NCBI GenBank assembly: GCA_041166745.1
Contig: JBEEGH010000011.1
Coordinates: 62,001-126,000 of the forward strand
Direction: 5' to 3'
DNA from: DASUCS01 sp041166745
GTDB lineage: Bacteria > Actinomycetota > Acidimicrobiia > Acidimicrobiales > JACDCH01
DNA length: 64,000 bases
Shown here: one piece after another, positions 8,710 to 15,646 of the stretch
Layout of the letters: every line of letters begins with the position of its first letter
How positions within the stretch are numbered: the first letter of the stretch is position 1
Notes under the pieces: generated by a model
What the model was told of the DNA's origin: nothing
Seen by the model: only the letters and a program-made list of their open reading frames with translations
The model's database searches: none
Translations under genes and position numbers: made by a program

Positions 8710-9672
8710 ATGAATCAGATGCAGTTCGGATGCTTCATCCCGCAAGGTTGGAAGATGGAGCTGGCCGGGATCTCGGGGGCCGAGGCGAAGTGGGCCAAGA
8801 CGGTCGAGATCGCCGTACTCGCCGAGGAGCTCGGCTACGACTCGGTGTGGGTCTACGACCATTTCCACAACGTGCCGACGCCCGCTCACGAGGCCGTCTT
8901 CGAATGCTGGACGGTGATGGCGGCGATCAGCCAGCGCACGAGCCGAGTACGTCTCGGCCAGATGGTGGGCTGCGCGCCGTATCGCAATCCGGGACTGCTG
9001 GCCAAGATCACCAGCACGGTCGACGTCATCAGCGGAGGGCGGCTCGACTGGGGTATCGGCGCCGGCTGGTACGACCACGAGTTCCGCGGCTACGGCTACG
9101 AATTCCCCGAGGCCAAGGTGCGTATCGGCATGCTGCGCGAGACGGTCGAGATCGTGAAGGCGATGTGGTCCGAATCCGACATCACGTACGAGGGGCGCTA
9201 CTACCACCTCGATGGCGCGCAATGTGATCCGAAGCCGGTGCAGCTCCCGCATCCGCCCATCTGGATCGGCGGAGGCGGCGAGCAGCTCACATTGCGGGTC
9301 GTCGCCCGGCACGCCGACCGGTCGAACTTCGGAGGCAAGCCGCACGAGTTCGCCCACAAGTGCGAGGTCTTGAAGCAGCACTGCAAGGCCGTGGGACGCG
9401 ACTACGACGAGATCATGAAGACGATCTCGGGTGAGGTGTTCGTGCGCGAGACCGAGCAGGAAATTCTCGATGTCGGCACGCGGTCGATGTGGGGCGAGCC
9501 GCTGGAGTCGTGGCGTGAGGGCAACCTCGTTGGCACCCCCGAACAGGTGAGCGAGAAGATCCAGACATACCGCGACCTTGGCTGCACCGGGTTCGTGCCC
9601 TGGTGCTCCGACTATCCCGACGACCAGAGCTTGCGCTTGTTCGCCGAAAAGGTGATCCCGAACTTCCGCTGA
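8710..9672 (+). CDS. LLM class F420-dependent oxidoreductase
   Basis: A 320-residue luciferase-like TIM-barrel protein. The N-terminus MNQMQFGCFIPQG is the first barrel strand. Typical family segments follow: AEELGYDSVWVYDHF (about 40-54), RVRLGQMVGCAPYRNPGLLAK, VISGGRLDWGIGAGWYDHEF and PIWIGGGGE. Proteins of this type in actinobacteria, annotated as TIGR03560-like F420 enzymes, use deazaflavin F420, though FMN cannot be excluded by eye. The open frame continues well upstream on the antisense of the TAP gene; the ATG is fixed by the barrel N-terminus and the -10 hexamer. The thioesterase gene follows after 18 nt. Confidence 0.9.
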   Translation: MNQMQFGCFIPQGWKMELAGISGAEAKWAKTVEIAVLAEELGYDSVWVYDHFHNVPTPAHEAVFECWTVMAAISQRTSRVRLGQMVGCAPYRNPGLLAKITSTVDVISGGRLDWGIGAGWYDHEFRGYGYEFPEAKVRIGMLRETVEIVKAMWSESDITYEGRYYHLDGAQCDPKPVQLPHPPIWIGGGGEQLTLRVVARHADRSNFGGKPHEFAHKCEVLKQHCKAVGRDYDEIMKTISGEVFVRETEQEILDVGTRSMWGEPLESWREGNLVGTPEQVSEKIQTYRDLGCTGFVPWCSDYPDDQSLRLFAEKVIPNFR

Positions 9673-9677
9673 CCCGC

Positions 9678-9683
9678 TACAAC
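9678..9683 (+). promoter_or_regulatory. Possible -10 element (TACAAC) of the thioesterase gene
   Basis: TACAAC lies 7 nt before the ATG at 9691, in the short gap after the LLM gene. The last base deviates from TANNNT. The thioesterase could also be co-transcribed with the LLM gene. Confidence 0.25.
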
Positions 9684-9690
9684 CTTCCGC

Positions 9691-10524
9691 ATGGGGAATC
9701 TGGCGGCGGACACCGCGGTCGAGCGGATCGACGAGCATCGCCATCGCGCCACGCTCAACAAGGACTGGGAGATCTGGGGCCCGATGGGGGGCTACATCGC
9801 GAGCTACGCACTGCGGGCGATCGCGCAGGAGACGGAGTTCCCGCGGCCCGCAAGCTTCTCGTGCCACTACCTGTCGGTGGCAGCGTTCGACGAGATCGAC
9901 ATCGTGGTGACCCCGTTGCGCGAATCGCGCGTGGCCGGCTCGTACCGAGCCGAGATCATGCAGGGCGATCGCCGGATCCTCGAAGCCACCGCTTGGACGA
10001 TCGCCGACGGAGTCGAGGCGCTCGAACACGACGACGCGGTCGCTCCGGATGTCGCCGAGCCGGACGATCTGCCGACGCTCGCGGAGTTGTTGGAGGGCGT
10101 CGAGGAAGCGGGTCCGCCGTTCCCGTTCTGGAACAACTTCGACGTCCGGCCGCTGCGGTTCCGGAAAGACTGGCCGCCGCCCGCCCCGCTGCCGCCCGTG
10201 TTCCACGAGTGGATCCGGTTTCTCGAAGGCGACTACGCCGATCCGTGGGCCGACGCGTGCCGATCGCTCGTGCTCATCGACATACAGAGCTGGCCCGCCG
10301 CCAATCAGCCGCACGCGTACCGGCAACACAGCATCTACGCGCCGAGCCTCGACCTCTACGTTGCATTCCATCGGCGCCCGACGAGCGACTGGATGCTCGT
10401 CGACGGCTACTCCGCAGTCGGCGACGGCGGGCTGCTCGGATGGACCGGCCGATTGTGGGACACCGACCGCCGGCTCGTCGCGTCGGGTGGTGGCCAGCTG
10501 CTCTGCCGCCCGATGCGCGCGTAG
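9691..10524 (+). CDS. Acyl-CoA thioesterase domain protein (double hot-dog, TesB-like)
   Basis: A 277-residue protein with the two-hot-dog pattern of the TesB/4HBT_3 family. The N-terminal half has WGPMGGYIASYALRAI, the usual conserved helix entry, and FSCHYLSVAAFDEIDIVV. The C-terminal half has LVLIDIQSWPAANQPH and SIYAPSLDLYVAFHRRP, followed by DWMLVDGYSAVGDGGLLGW. It should hydrolyse acyl-CoA, with unknown chain preference. It lies between the LLM oxidoreductase and a convergent MaoC-like hydratase, consistent with acyl-CoA metabolism. Confidence 0.85.
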   Translation: MGNLAADTAVERIDEHRHRATLNKDWEIWGPMGGYIASYALRAIAQETEFPRPASFSCHYLSVAAFDEIDIVVTPLRESRVAGSYRAEIMQGDRRILEATAWTIADGVEALEHDDAVAPDVAEPDDLPTLAELLEGVEEAGPPFPFWNNFDVRPLRFRKDWPPPAPLPPVFHEWIRFLEGDYADPWADACRSLVLIDIQSWPAANQPHAYRQHSIYAPSLDLYVAFHRRPTSDWMLVDGYSAVGDGGLLGWTGRLWDTDRRLVASGGGQLLCRPMRA

Positions 10525-10527
10525 CGG

Positions 10528-10983
10528 CTACTCGTAGTAGCGGTACACCACTTGTGCGACGCAGCTCGGCTTGGGTGCGCCTTCGACTTCGATCGTCGCG
10601 GTGATCGTGGCCTGCACGCCGCCGGCTACGTCGTCGACGGCTTCGATGGCTGCACCGCAGCGCACCTTCGAGCCCACGGGTACCGGCGAGGGAAAGCGAA
10701 CCTTCTCGCATCCGTAGTTCACGCCCATGCTGATGCCCTCGACCTGCATGATCGTCGGCAGGAAGAACGGGACGAGGGCCAGCGTGAGGTAACCGTGGGC
10801 GATGGGCCCGCCGAACGGCCCGGACTTCGCTCGCTCAGGATCGACGTGGATCCACTGATGATCGCCGGTGGCCTCCGCGAACAGGTTCACCTGCTCCTGG
10901 GTGACCTCGTGCCAATCACTGAAGCCGACGTGTTCTCCGACGAGCTCCTTGAGCCCCTGCACGCCTTTGACCGTAAGCGTCAC
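10528..10983 (-). CDS. MaoC-like enoyl-CoA hydratase (R-hydratase type)
   Basis: A 151-residue single hot-dog protein with the complete hydratase 2 motif FAEATGDHQWIHVDPERA. Asp41 and His46 are the catalytic pair, and GPIAHGYLTLAL is the following conserved segment. It should hydrate short 2-enoyl-CoA to the R-3-hydroxyacyl form. The GTG start overlaps the stop of the upstream membrane protein gene as GTGA. It ends 3 nt from the convergent thioesterase gene. Confidence 0.92.
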   Translation of the reverse strand: MTLTVKGVQGLKELVGEHVGFSDWHEVTQEQVNLFAEATGDHQWIHVDPERAKSGPFGGPIAHGYLTLALVPFFLPTIMQVEGISMGVNYGCEKVRFPSPVPVGSKVRCGAAIEAVDDVAGGVQATITATIEVEGAPKPSCVAQVVYRYYE

Positions 10984-11333
10984 TTGAACCAGATCCTTTC
11001 GTACTCACGCGACTGTCGATGTAGCAGCAGCACCACGAGCGCGACCTCGAACATGAGGCTCACGATGTCCGTGGAGAAGACGTGGGCCAGGTCGACGGTG
11101 GCGATGCGATACACGAACGGGAAGATGGCCACGAGCAGGCCGAGTCCGTAGCCCCACTTCTGCTCGTTGGCGATGCCGTAGCCTGCGGCGATGCCGCCAA
11201 CGACGATCGCCAAGCCGTCGAGGTGGACGAAGCCACCGAACAGCAACGTGACGACGGCTTGGGCGTAGAGCAGAAACACAGCGATCTGCAGCGTCTGCGG
11301 CTGCGACGGGTCGACCCACCGGCGCGTCTGCAT
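10980..11333 (-). CDS. Small four-helix membrane protein of unknown function
   Basis: About 117 residues with four hydrophobic segments (LQIAVFLLYAQAVVTLLFGG, DGLAIVVGGIAAGYGIA, GLGLLVAIFPFVY, IVSLMFEVALVVLLL) and little else. The C-terminus (HRQSREYERIWFK) is charged. It is translationally coupled to the MaoC gene (GTGA overlap), which may link it to lipid metabolism, but I do not recognise the family. The start is uncertain: ATG at 11333 (MQTRRW) and ATG at 11345 are both possible. The first overlaps the divergent nucleotidyltransferase ATG base for base. Confidence 0.7.
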   Translation of the reverse strand: MQTRRWVDPSQPQTLQIAVFLLYAQAVVTLLFGGFVHLDGLAIVVGGIAAGYGIANEQKWGYGLGLLVAIFPFVYRIATVDLAHVFSTDIVSLMFEVALVVLLLHRQSREYERIWFK

Positions 11334-12084
11334 GGCTGACAGCATTGCAGGTGTGGTGCTCGGCGCAGGGCTCGGGCTCCGGCTCAAGCCGCTCACCAGC
11401 CTGCGGCCGAAGGTGCTGTGCCCGGTCGGCGATCGTCCGCTCGTCGATCACGCGCTCGAGCGCTTCATCGATGTGACCGAAGCGCTTGCCGTCAACGTCC
11501 ACCATCACCGGTCACTGCTGGAGTCGCATCTGGCTGGCCGCGTGCATCTGTCCATGGAAGTCGAGGAGCCACTCGGTACCGCGGGCGGGTTGGGATTGTT
11601 GCGTGACTGGATCGACCATCGTCCCGTGGTGGTCGTGAACGGCGACACGTACTGCCCGTCGTCCGTCGCGCCGCTGCTCGACGGTTGGGACGGAGAGCGC
11701 ATCCGCGTGCTCGTTCCCGGCGGTGCACCGTTCGGCCCCGGCACCGAGATCGCGGGGTGCGTGATGCCCTGGTCAGAGGTCAAGACGTTCGCGCCGGTGC
11801 CGACCGGGTTGTACGAGCGCTCGTGGACGCGCGCCGCGCAAGAGGCCCGCCTCGAGGTCGTGGAGTTACCCGAGGACGCGGTCTGCATCGACTGCGGAAC
11901 ACCGTCGCAGTACCTCGCCGCGAACCTGAACTGGTCCGGCGGTGAATCGGTGGTCGGTGCCGGAGCGATCGTCGAGGGCGAGATCAACGAGTGCGTCATC
12001 TGGCCCGGCGCGCACGTACGTCCGGAAGAGCACCTCACCCGCGCCATCCGCGCTCACGAACACGTCACCGTCCTCGTCCGCTGA
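11332..12084 (+). CDS. Sugar-1-phosphate nucleotidylyltransferase
   Basis: A 250-residue protein of the NTP-transferase family (mannose-1-phosphate guanylyltransferase or glucose-1-phosphate thymidylyltransferase-like). The nucleotide-binding signature is clear: VVLGAGLGLRLKPLT (8-22) followed by RPKVLCPVGDRPLVDHALE. VVVNGDTY carries the metal-binding Asp, and EEPLGTAGGLGLL binds the base. The C-terminus has a short stretch resembling a hexapeptide repeat (GAGAIVEGEINECVIWPGAHV). The first Gly-rich motif has GLGLRL where AGxGTRL is usual. It overlaps the convergent rlmN end by 20 nt. NTP and sugar specificity cannot be assigned. Confidence 0.88.
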   Translation: MADSIAGVVLGAGLGLRLKPLTSLRPKVLCPVGDRPLVDHALERFIDVTEALAVNVHHHRSLLESHLAGRVHLSMEVEEPLGTAGGLGLLRDWIDHRPVVVVNGDTYCPSSVAPLLDGWDGERIRVLVPGGAPFGPGTEIAGCVMPWSEVKTFAPVPTGLYERSWTRAAQEARLEVVELPEDAVCIDCGTPSQYLAANLNWSGGESVVGAGAIVEGEINECVIWPGAHVRPEEHLTRAIRAHEHVTVLVR

Positions 12085-13108
12085 CCTTACGGATCGCGAC
12101 GGTGGCTCGGAGTTGGCCGCAGGCGGCGTCGATGTCGGTGCCGCGGTTGCGACGGACGGTCGCGTTGATGCCGAGCTCGACGAGTCGATCGCGGAACGCG
12201 CGCACGCCCTCCGCCGACGTTCCCTTCGTGGGCCACCCGGGTGTCGCATTGAGCGGGATGAGATTCACGTGTGCCCGAAGCGGCCGGGCATACGCCGCGA
12301 GCTCTGCGACGTCGGTGCGCCGATCGTTCACGCCATCGATCAACGCCCACTCGAACGACAGGCGGCGGTTCTTCGCCGTGAGGTAGGCGCGACATGCGGA
12401 CGCGAGCTTCACGAGCGGATAGCGCCGATTGATCGGCACCAGCTCACTGCGCAGGTCGTCGTTCGCGGCGTGGAGCGATACCGCGAGGTTCACCGGCAGG
12501 CGCTCGGCGGCCATTCGCTGGATGCCGGGGACTATTCCGATGGTCGACACCGTGATGTGCCGCGCCGAGATGCCGACGTCGCCTTGGATGCGCTCGATGG
12601 CCGGCCACAGGTTGTCGTAGTTCGCCAGCGGCTCGCCCATGCCCATGAAGACGACGTTGGACACACGGCCCTCGCCGTCCTCGGACAAACGCTGCGACGC
12701 GCGGATCACCTGCTCGACGATCTCGCCGGTCGTGAGGTGACGATCGAACCCGGCCTGACCGGTCGCGCAGAAGCCGCAGCCCATCGCGCAGCCCGCCTGG
12801 GTGCTCACGCAGACCGTGACCCGATCGCGATAGCGCATCAGGACACTCTCGATGGCCCGGTCGTCGTTGAGCTTCCAGAGCTGCTTCACCGTGTCTCCAC
12901 CGTCGCTGACCCGCTCGACGGCCAGCTCGAGCGCGGCCGGAAGTTCAGTTGAAAGGCGAGCGCGCAGGGCTTTGGGTAGCTCGGTCATGGCCTCCGGCTC
13001 GACGCGCCGGCGGTACAGGCCATCCCACACCTGCCGTATTCGGTAGGACGGCGAGTCCGCGAGAAGGTCGCCTAACGCGGCGAGATCAACGTCGTACCTG
13101 GTGTGCAC
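12065..13108 (-). CDS. rlmN: Dual-specificity 23S rRNA A2503 / tRNA A37 C2-methyltransferase RlmN
   Basis: A 347-residue radical SAM methyltransferase. The iron-sulfur motif CAMGCGFC (CxxxCxxC) is followed by ATGQAGFDRHLTTGEIVEQV. NVVFMGMGEPLANYDNL and HITVSTIGIVPGI bind SAM. SLHAANDDLRSELVPIN and HVNLIPLNATPG are RlmN signatures, and the methyl-carrying Cys is expected in DIDAACGQLR near the C-terminus. I chose the GTG at 13108 because a TAGCCT hexamer lies 7 nt upstream; a TTG at 13129 is in frame but unlikely. The 3' end overlaps the convergent nucleotidyltransferase gene. Confidence 0.93.
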   Translation of the reverse strand: MHTRYDVDLAALGDLLADSPSYRIRQVWDGLYRRRVEPEAMTELPKALRARLSTELPAALELAVERVSDGGDTVKQLWKLNDDRAIESVLMRYRDRVTVCVSTQAGCAMGCGFCATGQAGFDRHLTTGEIVEQVIRASQRLSEDGEGRVSNVVFMGMGEPLANYDNLWPAIERIQGDVGISARHITVSTIGIVPGIQRMAAERLPVNLAVSLHAANDDLRSELVPINRRYPLVKLASACRAYLTAKNRRLSFEWALIDGVNDRRTDVAELAAYARPLRAHVNLIPLNATPGWPTKGTSAEGVRAFRDRLVELGINATVRRNRGTDIDAACGQLRATVAIRKVSGRGR

Positions 13109-13114
13109 GACTCG

Positions 13115-13121
13115 TAGGCTA
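13115..13121. promoter_or_regulatory. Overlapping divergent -10 elements, rlmN / VIT gene
   Basis: The 7-mer TAGGCTA contains TAGGCT on the plus strand (13115-13120), 8 nt before the transporter ATG. It also contains TAGCCT on the minus strand (13121-13116), 7 nt before the rlmN GTG. The two -10 hexamers occupy almost the same DNA, so transcription could start in only one direction at a time. Confidence 0.5.
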
Positions 13122-13128
13122 CGGACCA

Positions 13129-13884
13129 ATGTCCGACGCCAGCGCCAGAGTCACGCGCCGCAACCGCGATGCCGCGCAGATCGCGCCCCGGCCCGAGCAC
13201 CATCACCGCGACATCGATCGCGGTATCGCTCGGGCGGCGGTGTTCGGCGTGAGTGACGGCCTCGTCTCCAATGTGTCCCTCATTCTCGGGGTTGCGGGCG
13301 CCAATCCCGGAGCGGGATTCGTCCGGCTTGCCGGCTTGGCTGGCCTGATCGCAGGCGCGGTGTCGATGTCCGCCGGCGAATACGTCTCGATGAAGGCGCA
13401 GACCGAGCTCTACGAGAGGGAGCTCGAACTGGAACGACGTGAGTTGAGTCGCAATCCCCATGTCGAGACCGTGGAGCTCACGCAGATCTATCAGTCGCGC
13501 GGCGTCGATCCCGATCGGGCGCGTGAGCTCGCGGTGCAGATGATGGCTGACCCCGATCTGGCCTTGCAGACGCACGCTCGTGAGGAGTTGGGCATCGACC
13601 CCGACAAGCTCGGGTCGCCAACGGGTGCGGCGGTGTCGTCCTTCATTGCCTTCGCGCTCGGCGCGCTCTTGCCGTTGCTGCCGTGGTTCTTCGGCTCGGG
13701 CACCGCCGCGGTCGTCGCGTCGATCGTCCTCGGCGCGGTCGGGAGCGCGGTCGTCGGCATTCTCTTGGCTCGGTTCACGGGCAGGTCGGCGCTCTTCTCT
13801 GCTGCCCGGCAACTCACCATCGCCGTGTTCGCCGCGGGCATCACGTTCCTGGTCGGCAACCTCGTCGGAGTCGGCGTCGCGTAG
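13129..13884 (+). CDS. VIT1/CCC1 family iron or manganese transporter
   Basis: A 251-residue membrane protein. Family signatures are AAVFGVSDGLVSNVSLILGVAGA in the first membrane region and LIAGAVSMSAGEYVSMKAQTE, which carries the metal-path Met/Glu residues. A charged cytoplasmic segment rich in Glu (about 90-165), the metal-binding part in plant VIT1, is followed by three more hydrophobic segments (from about 166). The N-terminus has a His cluster (EHHHRDID). Related proteins export Fe(II) or Mn(II) from the cytoplasm. The start is set by TAGGCT 8 nt upstream. Confidence 0.9.
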   Translation: MSDASARVTRRNRDAAQIAPRPEHHHRDIDRGIARAAVFGVSDGLVSNVSLILGVAGANPGAGFVRLAGLAGLIAGAVSMSAGEYVSMKAQTELYERELELERRELSRNPHVETVELTQIYQSRGVDPDRARELAVQMMADPDLALQTHAREELGIDPDKLGSPTGAAVSSFIAFALGALLPLLPWFFGSGTAAVVASIVLGAVGSAVVGILLARFTGRSALFSAARQLTIAVFAAGITFLVGNLVGVGVA

Positions 13885-13897
13885 ACCTCGGCGGGTC

Positions 13898-14584
13898 CTA
13901 GACCTCGCCGACGAATGAGCGGTCGATGTGGTCGACCGTGAAGCCGAGCCCCTCGTACATCGCGATCGCCGGGGCGTTGCCGCCGTCGACGTACAGCATG
14001 CCGTGGTCGATGTTGCGTTCCCGGTGCAGCCAATCGAGTCCGAGCACGGTGAGCGCTCGACCCAGCCCACGTCCTTGGAACCGGGGGTCGACGCCGATCA
14101 CGTAGATCTCGCCGAGTCTGGGCGAGGTGGCGTCATGCACCTTCGTCCACACGAAACCCGCCAACGCGCCGGTCTCGGCGTCGTTATGGAGCAAGAAGCC
14201 CGCCGGGTCGAACCACGGCTCGGCCTCGCGCTCGACCACATCGTCGACCGTCCATCCCCCTTGCTCCGGGTGGGTTGCGAACGCGCGGTTGTTCACCTCG
14301 ACCCAATCCGCTTCGTCCTGGCCGGGGACGAACGACCGCACGACGATCGGCGGCGCGGGAGCATCGATCGGCAACGGTCGACGGAGTTGGAGCAGATCGC
14401 GCTCCGCGGAGAGCCCGTGGCGCGCCGCGGCCGCTTCGTCGTCCTTGGTCGGGTCGGTCACGAACCATCGCACCGGGCCACCGCCGGACGCCGCGATCGT
14501 CGCGAGCGACTGGCCGATCGTGTCCGGCCCTCCGTACATGACCCATGTTCTCGGCGTGCGCTTGATCGAGGGCGCGTCCGGCAC
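13898..14584 (-). CDS. Mycothiol synthase-like GNAT acetyltransferase, short form
   Basis: A 228-residue protein. The C-terminal two thirds is an intact GNAT domain with IYVIGVDPRFQGRGLGRALT as the acetyl-CoA loop and AIAMYEGLGFTVDHIDRSF as the last strand. It matches the C-terminal half of MshD (EVNNRAFATHPEQGGWT, WFDPAGFLL), which acetylates the cysteinyl group in mycothiol synthesis. The inter-domain linker (AARHGLSAERDLLQLRRPLP) is also MshD-like. However, MshD is normally about 300 residues with two GNAT domains, and most of the first is missing here. The GTG start is supported by TACCGT 8 nt upstream; an internal ATG at 14539 is the alternative. Confidence 0.75.
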   Translation of the reverse strand: MPDAPSIKRTPRTWVMYGGPDTIGQSLATIAASGGGPVRWFVTDPTKDDEAAAARHGLSAERDLLQLRRPLPIDAPAPPIVVRSFVPGQDEADWVEVNNRAFATHPEQGGWTVDDVVEREAEPWFDPAGFLLHNDAETGALAGFVWTKVHDATSPRLGEIYVIGVDPRFQGRGLGRALTVLGLDWLHRERNIDHGMLYVDGGNAPAIAMYEGLGFTVDHIDRSFVGEV

Positions 14585-14592
14585 GAAGGGCG

Positions 14593-14602
14593 ACGGTAGC
14601 GT
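14593..14602. promoter_or_regulatory. Overlapping divergent -10 elements with shared TA, mshD-like / nth
   Basis: ACGGTAGCGT reads TAGCGT on the plus strand (14597-14602), 7 nt before the nth GTG. It reads TACCGT on the minus strand (14598-14593), 8 nt before the acetyltransferase GTG. The TA at 14597-14598 is common to both. No Shine-Dalgarno sequence is present on either side. These spacings decide both start codons. Confidence 0.5.
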
Positions 14603-14609
14603 CCCGCGA

Positions 14610-15278
14610 GTGGCAAGGCCGAGGTCGCCCAAGGGACGAGCACGAGAGACGATGCTGCGCTTGGCCGACGAATATCCGGGCACCGCGAACGAGCTGTGCG
14701 CGCTGCGACACACCAACTCGTTCGAGCTGCTGTGCGCCACGATCCTCTCGGCCCAGACCACCGACGAACGAGTGAATCTCGTCACACCAGCGCTCTTCGC
14801 TCGGTATCCGACCCCGGCCGACCTGGCTGCCGCCGACCCGGCGGAGGTCGAGACGATCGTGCAGTCCACCGGCTTCTATCGAAACAAGACCAAGAGCCTC
14901 ATCGGTATGGCCAACGCCCTGGTCGATCGGTTCGGCGCGGAAGTTCCACACGATATGGAAGATCTCGTGACGATCCCAGGTGTCGGCCGCAAAACCGCCA
15001 ATGTCATCCGCAGTGTGGCCATGAACGAGCCGGGATTGCCCGTCGACACCCACGTCGGCCGGCTGTCGATTCGTCTCGGGCTCACCACGCAGACCGACCC
15101 GGTCAAGGTCGAGTACGAGCTCAACGACATGATCCCCCCGATCGAGCGAGGAACGTTCAGCCTCCGATTGATCCTGCACGGCCGGGCCGTCTGTGACGCC
15201 CGCAAGCCGCGTTGCCATGACTGCGTGCTCGCGTCGTTTTGTCCGTCAGCGGGGGTGGCCGGACGGGCAACTCGGTGA
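14610..15278 (+). CDS. nth: Endonuclease III (DNA glycosylase/AP lyase)
   Basis: A 222-residue base-excision repair enzyme removing oxidised pyrimidines. It has the helix-hairpin-helix with catalytic Lys (VTIPGVGRKTANVI), the catalytic Asp in LPVDTHVGRLSIRLGL, and four Cys near the C-terminus (C-x6-C-x2-C-x5-C type: VCDARKPRCHDCVLASFC) for the 4Fe-4S cluster. The N-terminal FELLCATILSAQTTDERVN segment is standard. The GTG start is preferred over the ATG at 14652 because the longer form keeps the first helix and fits the -10 spacing. Confidence 0.95.
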   Translation: MARPRSPKGRARETMLRLADEYPGTANELCALRHTNSFELLCATILSAQTTDERVNLVTPALFARYPTPADLAAADPAEVETIVQSTGFYRNKTKSLIGMANALVDRFGAEVPHDMEDLVTIPGVGRKTANVIRSVAMNEPGLPVDTHVGRLSIRLGLTTQTDPVKVEYELNDMIPPIERGTFSLRLILHGRAVCDARKPRCHDCVLASFCPSAGVAGRATR

Positions 15279-15371
15279 TGCGTTTCGGTGAACGTCGTTG
15301 TATGTTTCTTTACGACCAGGTTCCCGCCACCTGGTTCCCGCGACATCGGGATCCGCCGCCTGGTGTCGCCC

Positions 15372-15401
15372 GCGAAGGCTCCCGTTTACGGGAGCCTTCG
15401 C
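15372..15401. terminator. Bidirectional intrinsic terminator hairpin
   Basis: A perfect inverted repeat: left arm GCGAAGGCTCCCG (15372-15384), loop TTTA, right arm CGGGAGCCTTCGC (15389-15401), 13 bp of stem. It lies between the convergent ends of nth (94 nt away) and the 62-residue gene (3 nt away). There is no T run, as is common for actinobacterial hairpin terminators. Confidence 0.8.
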
Positions 15402-15404
15402 CCG

Positions 15405-15593
15405 TTACTGGCCTCTGACGAGTCGGTCGAGGCGACGGGCGGCCTGTTGCAACGAGCGCTCGACCTCGTACAGCTCCGTAGACAGCTGATCGTCGTTCGT
15501 GCCCCCGTAGCTCTCGGCGAGGACCGTGATCCGGTGCGTCAGTTCGTCGAGGGCGGTAGCCAACGGCGCCAGCTGGGCTCGGTCGTGCTCCAT
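15405..15593 (-). CDS. Small helical protein of unknown function
   Basis: A 62-residue, highly charged protein predicted to be almost entirely helical (LAPLATALDELTHRITVL, STELYEVERSLQQAARRLDRLV), suggesting a short coiled coil. It has no membrane segment and no cysteine. Support for being real: the strong terminator lies directly after its stop, codon use is like its neighbours, and a TAACGC hexamer lies 6 nt before its ATG. Similar small proteins beside hisD occur in actinobacteria as far as I recall, without a known function. Confidence 0.65.
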   Translation of the reverse strand: MEHDRAQLAPLATALDELTHRITVLAESYGGTNDDQLSTELYEVERSLQQAARRLDRLVRGQ

Positions 15594-15599
15594 GCGGCT

Positions 15600-15605
15600 G
15601 CGTTA
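15600..15605 (-). promoter_or_regulatory. Possible -10 element (TAACGC) of the 62-residue gene
   Basis: TAACGC on the minus strand lies 6 nt before the ATG at 15593. The last base deviates from TANNNT. Confidence 0.25.
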
Positions 15606-15634
15606 CCCCTTCCGGGCTGGGAAGCAGCGGACAG

Positions 15635-15640
15635 TACCGT
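15635..15640 (+). promoter_or_regulatory. -10 element (TACCGT) of the his operon
   Basis: TACCGT lies 6 nt before the hisD GTG. The 14-nt string GTACCGTTGCGGCG around it (15634-15647) is repeated exactly before the groES-like gene (21172-21185). There is no room for a leader peptide or attenuator between this -10 and hisD. Confidence 0.5.
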
Positions 15641-15646
15641 TGCGGC

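Noticed and set aside
8695..10371. Long minus-strand open frame opposite the LLM oxidoreductase and thioesterase genes
   Set aside because: No recognisable domain; the plus-strand genes have clear motifs. It is an antisense artefact of codon bias.
15594..15646. Histidine leader peptide or T-box before hisD
   Set aside because: The -10 lies only 6 nt before the hisD start, leaving no transcribed leader. No His codon run or T-box sequence is present.
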